NCBI RefSeq assembly: GCF_001405375.1
Contig: NZ_CYYP01000002.1
Location: forward strand, 141,224 to 205,223
DNA length: 64,000 bases
DNA from: Collinsella aerofaciens
GTDB lineage: Bacteria; Actinomycetota; Coriobacteriia; Coriobacteriales; Coriobacteriaceae
Direction of reading: 5' to 3'
Of this stretch, positions 25,325-34,753 are shown one piece after another. The first letter of the stretch is position 1, and every line of letters starts with the position of its first letter. Under the pieces are notes generated by a model that was given only the letters and a program-made list of their open reading frames with translations, was not told the DNA's origin and searched no databases. The position numbers and the translations under genes were made by a program.

Positions 25325-27988
25325 CTCTTGGACTTTGAGCGCCTCGGCCAGGCCCACACGTTTGATGGAACGCATGTGCAGCAGCGCCACGACCAGGTAG
25401 GTCGCAAAGCCAATGCCCACGCACGCCGCCATGGACCAAGCGGGCACGTAGATCTCGATATTGCCGTTGTAGGCGAGCAGCATCGAACGGAAGATGGCCG
25501 TGAGCGAGCCAATAATGATCGGCAGGCTCAGCACGAGCGACGCCGCCACGCACAGCGTGATCGAACGGATGTACAGATGCGAGATCTCGCCATCGCGATA
25601 GCCAAAGACTTTCATGTAGCTGATCGAACGGGCGCTGTGGTCGATCACAGCCTTGGTCAGCAGGTACATAAACAGCAGGAAGATGAACACCGCGAGCCCG
25701 ACCATCATTCCGATCATTTTGCTCATCATGCCGATGAACTGGTCGCCCACGGCCCGCATGTCGTCGGGCGTGGTGTCGCCGGCAAAGTAGCGAGCATCGA
25801 GGTCGAGCTTCTCGTCGCTCACATAGCCGTTAAAGTAGGCGGCGTCGTTGCCGAACAGCTCGTTAAAGTCGTCGATACTCATATAGATATTCATGTCCGA
25901 CTTGGAGCCCCAGGCACAGTCCTTGCCCGCGTACTCAAGGGAATAATTCTTGCCCTCGTACTTGTCGCGAAGCTTAACCTTCTGCCCCTCGTTCCAGCCA
26001 AACTTGTCGAGTAGGCCGCCGCCAAAGACGACACGGCCGTCGCCGACGTTGAGGTCTTTCCAATAGCGCGAATCGGGCGAGATGCCGTAGACAGAAATCG
26101 TCTCCTCGCCATTACCATCGCCGCGGTCGTATTGCAGCTGGTAAACGGCATATTTCTCGGTCTGCGCAATCTTGTCTGCACCGTTATCGGTCGTGTTAAC
26201 CGGGTGAATGTCGTCGTTGTCGGTGTCGATCTTAGAGGCCTTGTCGATCAGGTCGATAGCCTCGTCGCGGTCACAGCCGAGGGCATCGGCAAGGTCATCG
26301 AGGCGCGCGTAGAGCGCACCCTTCTTGTCCTGGACCTTGGCAAGCGCATCCTGCGCTGCGGTCAGGCTCTCGGCAGACGGAGATGCGGTCGCGGCATCGG
26401 CTGCCGCCTGCGCAGCATCGGCCGCGTCGTCAAGCTCGTCATCGGCATCCTGAGCGGCGGAAAGCAGCGCGCCGTCAACCGACTGCAAGCGCTCGAGTGC
26501 CGACCACTGCTCGCGCTCCTCGGCAGTGCCCTCGAGCTCCAGCGGCGCCTTGAGCGTGTACTGGTGTTCGGCGACCAGGCTTGTCTCGAGGTTGTCCGCA
26601 TAGTGCGTCATCGTGGGCAGAATCGCCAAGCCAAAGAGCAACAGCAGCGAGGCAAACGCAATGCCCACGAAGAGCGTGGCGAAGTTGCCCAGGTTGCGCA
26701 GGAAGATACGCAGGCGGAAGCGGGAAACAAAACCCATGCGCTCCGGCAGCTGCAAGCCGCGCTTGGTGCCCGATTTGCCACTCGCCTCGTGACGAAGGAA
26801 CTGCAACGGCGTCTTGCCCATCTTGCGAAGCAGGCCCACCAGCGTGATGAGGATGAGCGCGGCGGCGGGAACCACGGCGCACTTCACAAAGATCTCCCAG
26901 CTCCAGTACACCTGGAAGGGCGGCAGGCTATACGAACCGTAATAGAGGCTGCGCATGGGCTCGGTAAAGAATACAACGCCGAGCGCAGTGCCCAAAAGCG
27001 CCGCGATCACGCCCACGATGGCGGGAAGCGCAAGGTAGTGCAGCACAATCTCGCGTCGACGATAGCCGCTGGCGAGCAGCGTGCCGATGATGGCGCTCTC
27101 CTCCTCGATGGTGGCGTCGGTAAGGACCACAAAGACGAACGCCATAATCACGATGATGATGTCGAGCAGCGTCATCCACATCATGGAGTCGCCGTCCACG
27201 TCGTCGCGCGCATAACCAATGCCCTGGTTGGAATCGGCATCGATCAGATCGTCCACGCGCGCATCGGCTTCGGTCAGTGCCTCGACCATATCTTGCTCGG
27301 CGTCGATGCGGTCCGCGGTGGGGAGGTCGCGATCGGTAAAGGTGAAGGAGTAGGTGTAGGCGGGTGCGCCGCCGGCATCTTCGAGCGCGGCAAAGCCGCC
27401 ATCGGTGACCTCGGCCACGCCGTACGTGATGGTGTTCACCGTAAAGTCCGAATTGTTGAGGAACAGCGCCTGGCTATCGGGCTGGGTCATGATGCCGCAG
27501 ATGATGTAGGCGCGACCCTCAAGCTCAACCTTATCGCCCACGGCGAGGTCGTTGTTGGTGGCGAAGACACGGTCGATGGCTACCTCATCGTCCGTCTTGG
27601 GCTCCTTGCCCTCACAGTAGGACGCGATATCGACCTTGGTGCGGTGCGCATAGGTGCGCAGCGTGCGCTTGGTGCCGTCGTCGCCGGCGGTCTTTTTGAT
27701 GATGGCGTCGATGGAGAAATTCTTGTAGAGCGTGACGCCGCCGACGTCGTCGGCCGCGTCCTCGGCGGCCTTGAGCTCGTCTTTGGTGGCCTCGAAGGAG
27801 GTGGTCACGCGGCCGTCCTCAATCGTGTACGCATCGCGCATGTCGTCGATAAGGCAACCGATGGAATGCGCCGCGAGCAAAAAGCCCGAGGTGAGAGCGA
27901 TGCTTCCGCACATAAGCAAAAAGATGCCCAGGTACTTGCCGATATTGCGGCGCAGCTCGCGCGGGAGACGTTTTGCGAGAGGTGTCAT
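25322..27988 (-). CDS. ABC transporter permease, MacB/FtsX family
   Basis: 888-residue permease from ATG 27986-27988, eight bases after the ATPase stop. One N-terminal helix (ILGKYLGIFLL region), an extracytoplasmic domain of about 200 residues, then FtsX block 1 (about 270-400: three helices, YRRREIVLHYLALPAIVG). A second large extracellular region (about 460-760) contains an Ala/Asp-rich coiled coil (DADDELDDAADAAQAAADAA) and a MacB-like periplasmic core (FGGGLLDKFGWNEGQKV). FtsX block 2 closes the protein (FGYRDGEISHLYIRSITLC). This type usually exports peptides or lipoproteins or senses envelope stress. Its partner ATPase is encoded immediately upstream. Confidence 0.92.
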   Translation of the reverse strand: MTPLAKRLPRELRRNIGKYLGIFLLMCGSIALTSGFLLAAHSIGCLIDDMRDAYTIEDGRVTTSFEATKDELKAAEDAADDVGGVTLYKNFSIDAIIKKTAGDDGTKRTLRTYAHRTKVDIASYCEGKEPKTDDEVAIDRVFATNNDLAVGDKVELEGRAYIICGIMTQPDSQALFLNNSDFTVNTITYGVAEVTDGGFAALEDAGGAPAYTYSFTFTDRDLPTADRIDAEQDMVEALTEADARVDDLIDADSNQGIGYARDDVDGDSMMWMTLLDIIIVIMAFVFVVLTDATIEEESAIIGTLLASGYRRREIVLHYLALPAIVGVIAALLGTALGVVFFTEPMRSLYYGSYSLPPFQVYWSWEIFVKCAVVPAAALILITLVGLLRKMGKTPLQFLRHEASGKSGTKRGLQLPERMGFVSRFRLRIFLRNLGNFATLFVGIAFASLLLLFGLAILPTMTHYADNLETSLVAEHQYTLKAPLELEGTAEEREQWSALERLQSVDGALLSAAQDADDELDDAADAAQAAADAATASPSAESLTAAQDALAKVQDKKGALYARLDDLADALGCDRDEAIDLIDKASKIDTDNDDIHPVNTTDNGADKIAQTEKYAVYQLQYDRGDGNGEETISVYGISPDSRYWKDLNVGDGRVVFGGGLLDKFGWNEGQKVKLRDKYEGKNYSLEYAGKDCAWGSKSDMNIYMSIDDFNELFGNDAAYFNGYVSDEKLDLDARYFAGDTTPDDMRAVGDQFIGMMSKMIGMMVGLAVFIFLLFMYLLTKAVIDHSARSISYMKVFGYRDGEISHLYIRSITLCVAASLVLSLPIIIGSLTAIFRSMLLAYNGNIEIYVPAWSMAACVGIGFATYLVVALLHMRSIKRVGLAEALKVQE

Positions 27989-27996
27989 GGCGCCGT

Positions 27997-28710
27997 CTAC
28001 CAATCGAGCTCGGCGGCCGCAACGGGCGACTCGTTGAGCTCATCCTCGACGATGCGTCCGTCGCGCAGGCGCAGCACGCGGTTGGCCATGCGGGCGATGG
28101 CGGCGTTGTGCGTGACGATGATGATGGTGCAGCCGTAGGTGCGGTTGACATCCTCCATGAGCTGCAAGATTTCCTTGGACGTCTTATAGTCGAGCGCACC
28201 GGTGGGCTCGTCGCACAGCAGCAGGCCCGGGTTTTTGACGAGCGCACGGCCGATGGCGCAGCGCTGCTGCTGGCCGCCCGAAACCTGGCGCGGGAACTTG
28301 TTGCGGTGCTCGTAGAGACCCAGCGAACGCAGCAGGTCATCGATGTTGAGCGGCTTTTTGGACAGGTGTGCCGTGACCTCGATGTTTTCCTTGATGGTGA
28401 GATCGGGCACCAGGTTGTAGAACTGGAAGACAAAGCCCAGCTCACGGCGGCGATACTCGCCCAGGTCGGTAGGTTTGAGCACCGTGAGGTCGCAGCCGTC
28501 CACCAAAATAGAGCCAGCGTCGGCATCCTCCAGGCCGCCGATCAGGTTAAGAAACGTCGACTTGCCCGAGCCCGAGGGCCCCAGCATGACGCAGATCTCG
28601 CCTCGGTTGATGGACGTGTCGATGCCATCGAGTACCGTCAGGCGCGCATCACCGTCGCCGTAGTGCTTTTTGAGATCCTTAACCTGGACGTAGGCTTCCT
28701 GCGTTGCCAT
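27997..28710 (-). CDS. ABC transporter ATP-binding protein, MacB/LolD type
   Basis: 237 residues starting [15 protein letters not shown] at ATG 28708-28710 behind GGGGGA; a start four codons earlier is possible. Walker [11 protein letters not shown]-loop [13 protein letters not shown], signature [16 protein letters not shown], Walker [13 protein letters not shown] and H-loop VTHN are all present. The [12 protein letters not shown] form is typical of LolD/MacB-type ATPases that pair with FtsX-fold permeases. Co-transcribed with the permease that follows eight bases later. Confidence 0.96.
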   Translation of the reverse strand: MATQEAYVQVKDLKKHYGDGDARLTVLDGIDTSINRGEICVMLGPSGSGKSTFLNLIGGLEDADAGSILVDGCDLTVLKPTDLGEYRRRELGFVFQFYNLVPDLTIKENIEVTAHLSKKPLNIDDLLRSLGLYEHRNKFPRQVSGGQQQRCAIGRALVKNPGLLLCDEPTGALDYKTSKEILQLMEDVNRTYGCTIIIVTHNAAIARMANRVLRLRDGRIVEDELNESPVAAAELDW

Positions 28711-28801
28711 GGTATCCCCCATTGTTAGCCTAGTACTACTTTATGAACGTAATAGTAAACCTTGGCGAACTATTTTGGGGCGAGAGTGGGGATTTGTTTC
28801 A

Positions 28802-28955
28802 GACTAGTCATTGGGGACGTTCTTAAATGACCAGTCACAAGGGACGCTCTTTCGCCACCCGGCAGTTGGGGACGCTCCTTATCTGCCCCCGATGGCTAGT
28901 CATTTAAGTCTGTCCCCAATGAATACTTTTGGTCGTTTAAGTCTGTCCCCAATGA
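28802..28955. repeat. Cluster of GTCATT-GGGGAC repeats in both orientations
   Basis: Units at 28802-28836 (forward), about 28864-28880 (CAGTTGGGGACGCTCC variant), 28895-28922 and 28931-28955 (both inverted, GTTTAAGTCTGTCCCCAATGA). The gap 28711-28963 holds nothing else that I can support. Similar words occur at 16868, 25296 and, in shorter form, at 12935. Confidence 0.8.
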
Positions 28956-28963
28956 GTAGGTGT

Positions 28964-30169
28964 CTAGGCGTGGGATTTGTTGTGGGCGAGGGCTAGGCCT
29001 ACGGCGGCGATGGCCGCGGCAAAGAGCACTGTGACGCCCAGATCGCAAGCGATGTCGCCCAGCACGGTGGACGTCAGGTCCGCGGCGAGCGCCTTGCCAA
29101 TCGCGTCGTTCACCCAATACGTCGGCACAAAATGCGCCGCGGTCTGCACGGCTGGGCCCATCAGCGACAGCGGCATCCAGGCGCCGCCCAAAAACGTCAT
29201 GAGCATGCCGAGCAGGTTGCCCACACCGTTGAGCAGCTCCTCACGCGCACCCAGGCTCGAAAGGGCAAAGCCAACGGCCAGAGGCGTGCACGCCAGGGCA
29301 AACGTCGCCGCCAGCGCCAGGCACACACGACCCACGCCGACCTCGGCAACCGCGCCGGCAAAGCCCACGACGCCCATCATGCTCGACACAAACCAGATGC
29401 AGACGGTGATCACAGTGGCGGCCGCAAACACGGCGAGCGAACGCCGGCGCTCGGAGATTGGGCCGGCATCCATACGACGCACGCGCTCGGGCTCGTTCAT
29501 GCCCGAGAACACCAGCCCCACCGATACGATGACCGACGAGATGATCGCGTACGCGCCAAAGTTGAAATACGACTTGAGCATGGCGGCGGCAGTCGAACCA
29601 ACCTTGACCTGCTCAATCTGGACCTCGGCGCGCTTGGCGGCGGCATGCTCGGCGGCCTTGGCGACGCTACCATTAGAGGCGGCGGGCTCTAGGGCCGCTG
29701 CAGCGCCCGCGAGCGAAATCCAGCGCGAGGCCTCAGCAGACGAAAGCGCCGCCGCCATGGTGCCGGCACCGTAGGTCACATCGAGCTTGGGCAGGGCCTC
29801 CCCCGCGCGGGCGGCCGCGACCAGGTCGTTCTCAAACCCCTCCGGGATAAAGAACACGCAGTCGGCGCTACCCTTGGCGCCGTTGCTCTTGGAGAGCGCG
29901 TCCGCAAGATCGTAGGTATCGTCGCCGACGCCCGTGACCAACTCAAAGCGCGACCCCAGGTGCTTGGTGAGCGCATGCGAAAGGTCGCTGTCGTCGCGGT
30001 CGACCACGATCACGTTGGCATCGTAGGGCTCGTACTCGGTGAGCTGCGACGAGTTCCAGCTCACCGATGCCGCGATGAATACGCCCATGAGCGAGATGAA
30101 CACCGTATAGATGAGCAGGTAGAACGGGTGCGCCAGCGCCATGCGAAGCGCAGTCTTAAAGGTGCTCAT
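28964..30169 (-). CDS. ABC-2 type permease (second of pair)
   Basis: 401 residues from ATG 30167-30169 behind AGGAGC; it overlaps the previous permease gene by 14 bases. One N-terminal helix (YLLIYTVFISLMGVFIAA), an extracellular loop of about 190 residues with Ala-rich helix, then five or six helices (YAIISSVIVSVGLVFSGM, VITVCIWFVSSMMGVVGF, LGMLMTFLGGAWMPLSLMG). This is the ABC-2 membrane-3 layout seen in drug or lantibiotic exporters. With the neighbouring permease it would form a heterodimeric channel driven by the ATPase encoded at 31353-32291. Confidence 0.92.
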   Translation of the reverse strand: MSTFKTALRMALAHPFYLLIYTVFISLMGVFIAASVSWNSSQLTEYEPYDANVIVVDRDDSDLSHALTKHLGSRFELVTGVGDDTYDLADALSKSNGAKGSADCVFFIPEGFENDLVAAARAGEALPKLDVTYGAGTMAAALSSAEASRWISLAGAAAALEPAASNGSVAKAAEHAAAKRAEVQIEQVKVGSTAAAMLKSYFNFGAYAIISSVIVSVGLVFSGMNEPERVRRMDAGPISERRRSLAVFAAATVITVCIWFVSSMMGVVGFAGAVAEVGVGRVCLALAATFALACTPLAVGFALSSLGAREELLNGVGNLLGMLMTFLGGAWMPLSLMGPAVQTAAHFVPTYWVNDAIGKALAADLTSTVLGDIACDLGVTVLFAAAIAAVGLALAHNKSHA

Positions 30170-31343
30170 AGCGGCTCCTTCCAAAGGTCAGCGTGGCGGC
30201 GGCAACGAACAGCAGCGCCATAAGGACCAGCGCGCCGGCGCGGACGGCGAAGGGCCCCAGGTCCTCAAAGAAATACAGGCGGTTGAACATGTCGCAGATG
30301 AGCTTGACGGGGTTGAGCCAGCACTCGGCCGGGCAGGCGCGGGCAACATCGTCGGCAAGCGCCATCGCCGGCTCGCCGTAGAGGCCGGCGAACAGGGCGC
30401 ACGTGGTGGCAAAGCCCGTAAGGATGCCGGACTTGGACGCCTTGCCGCCCTTAACGGGAAGCGTGCCCACAAAGAGTCCCAAGCCCGTGGCGGCAAGCGC
30501 GGAAGCGGCGCCGCCCACCAAACACAGTCCCTCGCGCCCGCCAAAGTCGACGCCGACCACCAGGCGCACGTAGCCGATCGCGATCGTCATCGAGGCAAAG
30601 GAGACCAGCCACGAGCCGACAAAGATGCCGGCCAGCGACGCTGTCTTGGAAAGGCCGCCCACGCAGCGACGTGCGCCAAGGCCAGACAGATTGGGCTGCA
30701 AATCGACGACGCTCAAGGCGGCAAACTCGGCAGACATCATCGCGACCAGACCAAAGAGCGCATAGTAGTAGATGACCGTGCCATCGGGCGTGGTGCGCGT
30801 AAGGCTCACGCGGCGGGTGCCGCCCTCGAGCGACAGGGCGCGCGCAACCGCCTCCGGGTCGGCGAGCGCCGCCGGGTTGTCCTGGGCAATCTGGAACATG
30901 AGCTCGGCATTTTGCGTATACGAGCTTGCCACCGTCTCCAGAATGCTGCGGTCGGTGAGCACGGACGAGGCACGCGAGCCGTCGCAACTCGATAGCAGCG
31001 TGAGCTTGGGCGTGCCCGCAGCGTCGACCGTATAGATGCCCGAGACCTCGCCGGCCTTGAGTGCTTTGCGCGCGGCAGCCAAGTCTTCGTACTCGTGGAT
31101 CTCAAGTAGCTGATCGTCGCCTTCCTTGGCAAGCGAAGTCGTCACGTCCTTAAAGGTCGAGGCGTCCCAGGCCTCATTCGCCACGACGGCCACCGGCACC
31201 GGGTCGACCGTGCCGTCAGAGCTCAGGTTCGCGAACATAAACATAAACATCGTTGAAAGCGCAATGGGAAAGACCGCGCCCCAGACCCACGTGCTCGGCC
31301 GGCGCAGCAGCGTCTTGACCGTGGTGATGATGGTGTTGAACAT
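30156..31343 (-). CDS. ABC-2 type permease (first of pair)
   Basis: 395 residues, same architecture as its downstream partner: helix at 17-40 (TWVWGAVFPIALSTMFMFMF), extracellular domain to about 180, then helices including YYYALFGLVAMMSAEFAAL and LAGIFVGSWLVSFASMTIAIGYV. The two permeases share fold but little sequence, as expected for an old gene duplication. Start ATG follows GGGGGCAGCC and lies nine bases after the ATPase gene. Substrate unknown; the adjacent divergent two-component system suggests induction by an envelope-active compound. Confidence 0.92.
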   Translation of the reverse strand: MFNTIITTVKTLLRRPSTWVWGAVFPIALSTMFMFMFANLSSDGTVDPVPVAVVANEAWDASTFKDVTTSLAKEGDDQLLEIHEYEDLAAARKALKAGEVSGIYTVDAAGTPKLTLLSSCDGSRASSVLTDRSILETVASSYTQNAELMFQIAQDNPAALADPEAVARALSLEGGTRRVSLTRTTPDGTVIYYYALFGLVAMMSAEFAALSVVDLQPNLSGLGARRCVGGLSKTASLAGIFVGSWLVSFASMTIAIGYVRLVVGVDFGGREGLCLVGGAASALAATGLGLFVGTLPVKGGKASKSGILTGFATTCALFAGLYGEPAMALADDVARACPAECWLNPVKLICDMFNRLYFFEDLGPFAVRAGALVLMALLFVAAATLTFGRSRYEHL

Positions 31344-31352
31344 GGCTGCCCC

Positions 31353-32291
31353 CTAGTCGCGCAGCTCGCGGCCGGTGATCTCGAGGAACACATCGTTGAG
31401 GGTCGGCGGCTCGCTCCACACGCGGCCGAGTGCCACGTCGGCGGCGCGCAGCGTGTCGAGGATGTCGACCAGATTGTGCGGGCTCGCCTCGCAGGTGCAG
31501 ACGAGTTCGCCGCCGGAAAGCTCAACCGAAAGCACGTGCTCGAGGGCGCGCAGGCGCTCGACCGTGGCGGTCTCGACGGCGCCGACCTCGACAGTCACGC
31601 GCTCGCCCATCTGAATCATGCGCTTGAGCTCGTCGTTGGTGCCCTGCGCCAGCACGCGCCCGCCGTCCATGATCATGATGCGGCTGCAAATCTGCTCGAC
31701 TTCCTCCATGTAATGGCTGGTATACACCACCGTAGCGCCCTCGTCGCGCAGGCGGCAGATGCCCTCCAGGATGGCATTGCGGCTCTGTGGGTCGACCGCC
31801 ACCGTGGGCTCGTCAAAGAAGATGAGCTCGGGCTTGTGCGCGATGCCGCAGGCGATGTTGAGGCGACGCGCCAGGCCGCCCGAGAGCTTGCCGGGGCGAA
31901 ACTTGGCAAAGTCGCCCAGGCCGACAAAGTCGATTGCCTCGTCCACGAGCGCGCGGCGGCGCTTGCGGTCGTTAACGTAAAGGCTGCAGAAATAGTCAAT
32001 GTTCTCGCGCACCGTAAGCTCGTCGAACACCGCCACCTGCTGCGGCACCACGCCGATGCGGCGCTTGAGGTCGTAGCGGGCGGGCGTCATGGGCTCGCCG
32101 AACAGCTCGATGGTGCCCTTGTCGTAGGCGAGCAGCTGCAGGATGCAGTTGATGGACGTGGTCTTGCCCGAGCCGTTGGGGCCCAACAGGCCAAAGATCT
32201 CGCCGGGGGCGATGCTGAGGTTAAAGTGGTCGAGCGCGATAAGGTCGTCGTAGCGCTTGACGAGGTTTTCGACGTGAACGATGTCTGTCAT
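31353..32291 (-). CDS. ABC transporter ATP-binding protein, DrrA/CcmA type
   Basis: 312 residues from ATG 32289-32291 (MTDIVHVENLVKRYDD), GGAAGG upstream. Walker A GPNGSGKTT, Q-loop VVPQQVAVFDELTVREN, signature LSGGLARRLNIACGIAHKP, Walker B LIFFDEPTVAVDPQSR and H-loop TSHYMEEVEQIC. The C-terminal 90 residues match the extension found in antibiotic-export ATPases (VERLRALEHVLSVELSGGE). First gene of the three-gene exporter operon, divergent from the histidine kinase gene. Confidence 0.95.
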   Translation of the reverse strand: MTDIVHVENLVKRYDDLIALDHFNLSIAPGEIFGLLGPNGSGKTTSINCILQLLAYDKGTIELFGEPMTPARYDLKRRIGVVPQQVAVFDELTVRENIDYFCSLYVNDRKRRRALVDEAIDFVGLGDFAKFRPGKLSGGLARRLNIACGIAHKPELIFFDEPTVAVDPQSRNAILEGICRLRDEGATVVYTSHYMEEVEQICSRIMIMDGGRVLAQGTNDELKRMIQMGERVTVEVGAVETATVERLRALEHVLSVELSGGELVCTCEASPHNLVDILDTLRAADVALGRVWSEPPTLNDVFLEITGRELRD

Positions 32292-32476
32292 GAGGCGGCC
32301 CTTCCGTTGATTGCGGCCCGGTACGATTGCATCATCGCAGGAGCCGCCGGCGCGCACCAGTGAGCTTTGTCACGAGTGCGAGGCTTGGCCGCGTGGCCTG
32401 CCGACGCCCCCGATTTGCCGCGTGGGAGGAATGTCACAGTTGCGCAGGCGGCCCCTCCACCACGCGCGGCTTCGCG

Positions 32477-32482
32477 TACAAT
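32477..32482 (+). promoter_or_regulatory. -10 box suggesting a leaderless kinase mRNA
   Basis: TACAAT ends six bases before the ATG at 32489, so transcription would start at or next to the start codon. No Shine-Dalgarno sequence precedes the ATG. The -35 region is weak. Confidence 0.5.
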
Positions 32483-32488
32483 ACCCGT

Positions 32489-33634
32489 ATGAACAGGCTT
32501 TTCGACAAATCGATCGTGCTGGCGTGCTGTATTGTGGCCGCCATGGGTCTTGCTGTGGACGCTCGCCTAGTCGCGGCGTTTTGCCTTGGCGTTATTGCCA
32601 CCTCGCTGGCCGAGGTGGCACAGGATGAACGCACGCGCCGTGCAAGCGAGGCCGCGAGCTACGTTTACATCATCGCGGCCGTCTTTATACCGCCGTTTGT
32701 GCCGTTTGCGCCCCTCGCCCTCTATGACATCGCGCGACGCGTGCGCCGTGAACGCATCTGGCCCGCGCTGGCGATTGGCGCCGTGTTTGTCTGCGCGCTT
32801 GTCGCGGACCTTCGCGGCGGCGCGCTCACCACCCGAACGCTCCTGCTGACCGCCATCCTTTCGGTTGCCGCCACCTTGCTATCGCTACGTACCGCCCAGC
32901 TGGAGCGCGAGCAACAGCGCATGCGCCGTACCCGCGACGGACTGCAAGAACGAGCCCTCGCGCTCGAAGCGCGCAACCGCGACCTTGCCGACCGCCAGGA
33001 CTACGAAGTCGAGCTCGCGACGCTCGCCGAACGCGCCCGCATCGCGCGCGAGATCCACGATAACGTCGGGCACCAGCTCACGCGCGCCTCGCTGCAGGCC
33101 GAAGCCCTACGCGTGGTCCACGCCGACGAGTCTGGCGTCGCCGCCGATTTCGCCGACGTTAAACGCACGGTTGACGAGGCGCTCCAGCTTGTGCGCATCA
33201 GCGTCCACGCGCTCAACGACAACGCCGTCGACCTTTCCGTGCAGCTCGAACGCATTGTTGAAGGCGCGCGCTCGGACGGCGGCCCGCAGATTGAGCTTGA
33301 AGTTTTGGCCGAGCATGCGTCCGCAAATGTCGCCAACTGCTTTGCAGCGGTCCTGCGCGAGGCACTCTCCAATACCATGCGCCACGCTTGCGCCCAGACC
33401 GTCACCGTACGATGCATGGAACATCCGTCGTTTTACCAGCTTGTCGTTACCGACGATGGCGCGGGCGGGGTCCAAGCAAGCGGCCGCGGCGCTGCGGAGG
33501 GCATGGGGCTCGCCTCCATGCGCGAGCGCATCGAGGCGCTTGGCGGCACCTTCACCGCCGGCCCGCGTGCCAGCGCCGGCGGCTGGCGCGTGTTTGCCAC
33601 CGTTCCCAAACAGCAAGGAGATGAGGACCGATGA
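32489..33634 (+). CDS. Sensor histidine kinase, NarL/DesK type
   Basis: 381 residues from ATG 32489 (MNRLFDKSIVLACC); upstream extensions are rejected because the codons there do not look coding. Four or five membrane helices in residues 1-125 without a sizeable outside domain. A coiled coil (about 128-170) leads to the HisKA_3 box RARIAREIHDNVGHQLTRAS with the phospho-acceptor His. The ATPase domain has the N-box LREALSNTMRHACAQTV and G-box GAAEGMGLASMRERI. Intramembrane-sensing kinases of this layout often detect cell-envelope drugs. Its stop overlaps the response regulator start as ATGA, and it lies divergent to an ABC-2 exporter, its probable target. Confidence 0.93.
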   Translation: MNRLFDKSIVLACCIVAAMGLAVDARLVAAFCLGVIATSLAEVAQDERTRRASEAASYVYIIAAVFIPPFVPFAPLALYDIARRVRRERIWPALAIGAVFVCALVADLRGGALTTRTLLLTAILSVAATLLSLRTAQLEREQQRMRRTRDGLQERALALEARNRDLADRQDYEVELATLAERARIAREIHDNVGHQLTRASLQAEALRVVHADESGVAADFADVKRTVDEALQLVRISVHALNDNAVDLSVQLERIVEGARSDGGPQIELEVLAEHASANVANCFAAVLREALSNTMRHACAQTVTVRCMEHPSFYQLVVTDDGAGGVQASGRGAAEGMGLASMRERIEALGGTFTAGPRASAGGWRVFATVPKQQGDEDR

Positions 33635-34260
33635 GGCTCATCGTTGTCGACGACGACCGCTTAGTGGTCGATTCGCTCAAGATTATCCTGGGCGCCCAGC
33701 CGCAGATCGAAGTGGTGGGCACCGGCGCCAATGGCGACGAGGCGGTCGCGCTCTACAGCGAGCACGCGCCCGACATCGCGCTGCTCGACATTCAGATGCC
33801 GGGACGCGACGGCCTTTCGGCGGCACGCGAAATCCTTGAGCGCGACCCCACGGCGCGCGTGGTGTTTCTGACGACATTCTCGGATGACGAGTACATTGTG
33901 TCGGCGCTTAAACTGGGCGCCCGCGGCTACCTGATCAAGACCGATGTCGCCGCCATTCCGCCGGCGTTGGCACAGGTCATGGATGGCAAACGCGTGCTCG
34001 AGGGCAAGGCGATCGAGGATATCGATTTTAATGGGGCGGGCACCGAAGCCGACGCGCCCCGCCGGCCCACAGCCTTTGCCGGCCTAACCGACCGCGAGTT
34101 CGAAGTCGCCGAGCTCATCGCCCGCGGCCTCGACAACAAGGAGATCGCCGCCACCGCCTACATGGGCGAAGGCACCGTGCGCAACCACATCAGCTCGATC
34201 CTTGCAAAGATGGGCCTGCGCAACCGCACGCAGATCGCCATCGCCTACCTGCGAGGGTAG
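33631..34260 (+). CDS. LuxR/NarL-family response regulator
   Basis: 209 residues. Receiver domain with the acidic pair in VVDDDR, phospho-acceptor Asp in ALLDIQMPG near residue 53, conserved Thr in VVFLTTFSDD and Lys in YLIKTD. C-terminal LuxR helix-turn-helix LTDREFEVAELIARGLDNKEIA with recognition helix EGTVRNHISSILAKMGLRNRTQ. Translationally coupled to the kinase gene by a 4-base overlap. Likely regulates the adjacent ABC-2 exporter; no operator was identified. Confidence 0.96.
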   Translation: MRLIVVDDDRLVVDSLKIILGAQPQIEVVGTGANGDEAVALYSEHAPDIALLDIQMPGRDGLSAAREILERDPTARVVFLTTFSDDEYIVSALKLGARGYLIKTDVAAIPPALAQVMDGKRVLEGKAIEDIDFNGAGTEADAPRRPTAFAGLTDREFEVAELIARGLDNKEIAATAYMGEGTVRNHISSILAKMGLRNRTQIAIAYLRG

Positions 34261-34320
34261 TTGCCCAACGACTGACCGCCCCGGCATAGCAAAATGGCTG
34301 CCACCGATTTAATACCATTT

Positions 34321-34474
34321 CAAAACTATGCCGGTTTACGGGGCTAAACTCAGGACCCCCATCCATACCCGCGTTTTCTGCAAAATGACGGCTCGTCTAC
34401 CTGCGATTTTATTTTCACGAATATCGGCATGGTTGGGGACTCGTGACTCAGCCCCGTAAACCGGCATAGTTTTG
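34321..34474. repeat. Palindromic element A with 25-bp perfect arms
   Basis: Arms 34321-34345 and 34450-34474 are perfect inverted repeats (CAAAACTATGCCGG ... with centre CCGGTTTACGG). The 104-base interior carries CCATACCCGCGTTTT, TCTACCTGCGATTTTATTTT and ATGGTTGGGG, words shared with elements B and C. The 607-base gap 34261-34867 holds elements A and B, a CCAAAATGATCCG segment (34517-34539) shared with 41279-41301, and adhesin terminators; there is no gene. Confidence 0.88.
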
Positions 34475-34564
34475 TTCGGGCGGCCCTGCACGAGTGCCTC
34501 CGCCAGCCTCACGGGACCAAAATGATCCGTTTTCCTCCGCCCCCAAGGGATCAGCCGGAACCGC

Positions 34565-34728
34565 GCGCCACGAAACCGGCCCATCTACTACGTTTGACTC
34601 GACGCCCCTGACCATACCTTCGTTTTGAGCATAACCGCAGGCGTTCTACCTGCGGTTATGTTTTGGCGTTTTTTGGCATGGTTGGAGGTAAGGGGCCAAA
34701 CGTAGTAGATGGGTCGATTTCGTGGCGC
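34565..34728. repeat. Palindromic element B with 32-bp arms
   Basis: Arms 34565-34596 and 34697-34728 match at all but a few of 32 positions (inner CCATCTACTACGTTTG exact). The interior has an AACCGCAGG/CCTGCGGTT hairpin and the same CCATACC, CTACCTGCGGTT and ATGGTTGGAGG words as elements A and C, though the outer arms are unrelated to theirs. Confidence 0.85.
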
Positions 34729-34753
34729 ACCCACCTCCCCCACGCACAAAAAT

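Noticed and set aside
26132-28138. 668-residue plus-strand ORF over the ABC permease and ATPase genes
   Set aside because: It crosses two genes with complete ABC motifs on the other strand; low-complexity Arg/Gly/His shadow.
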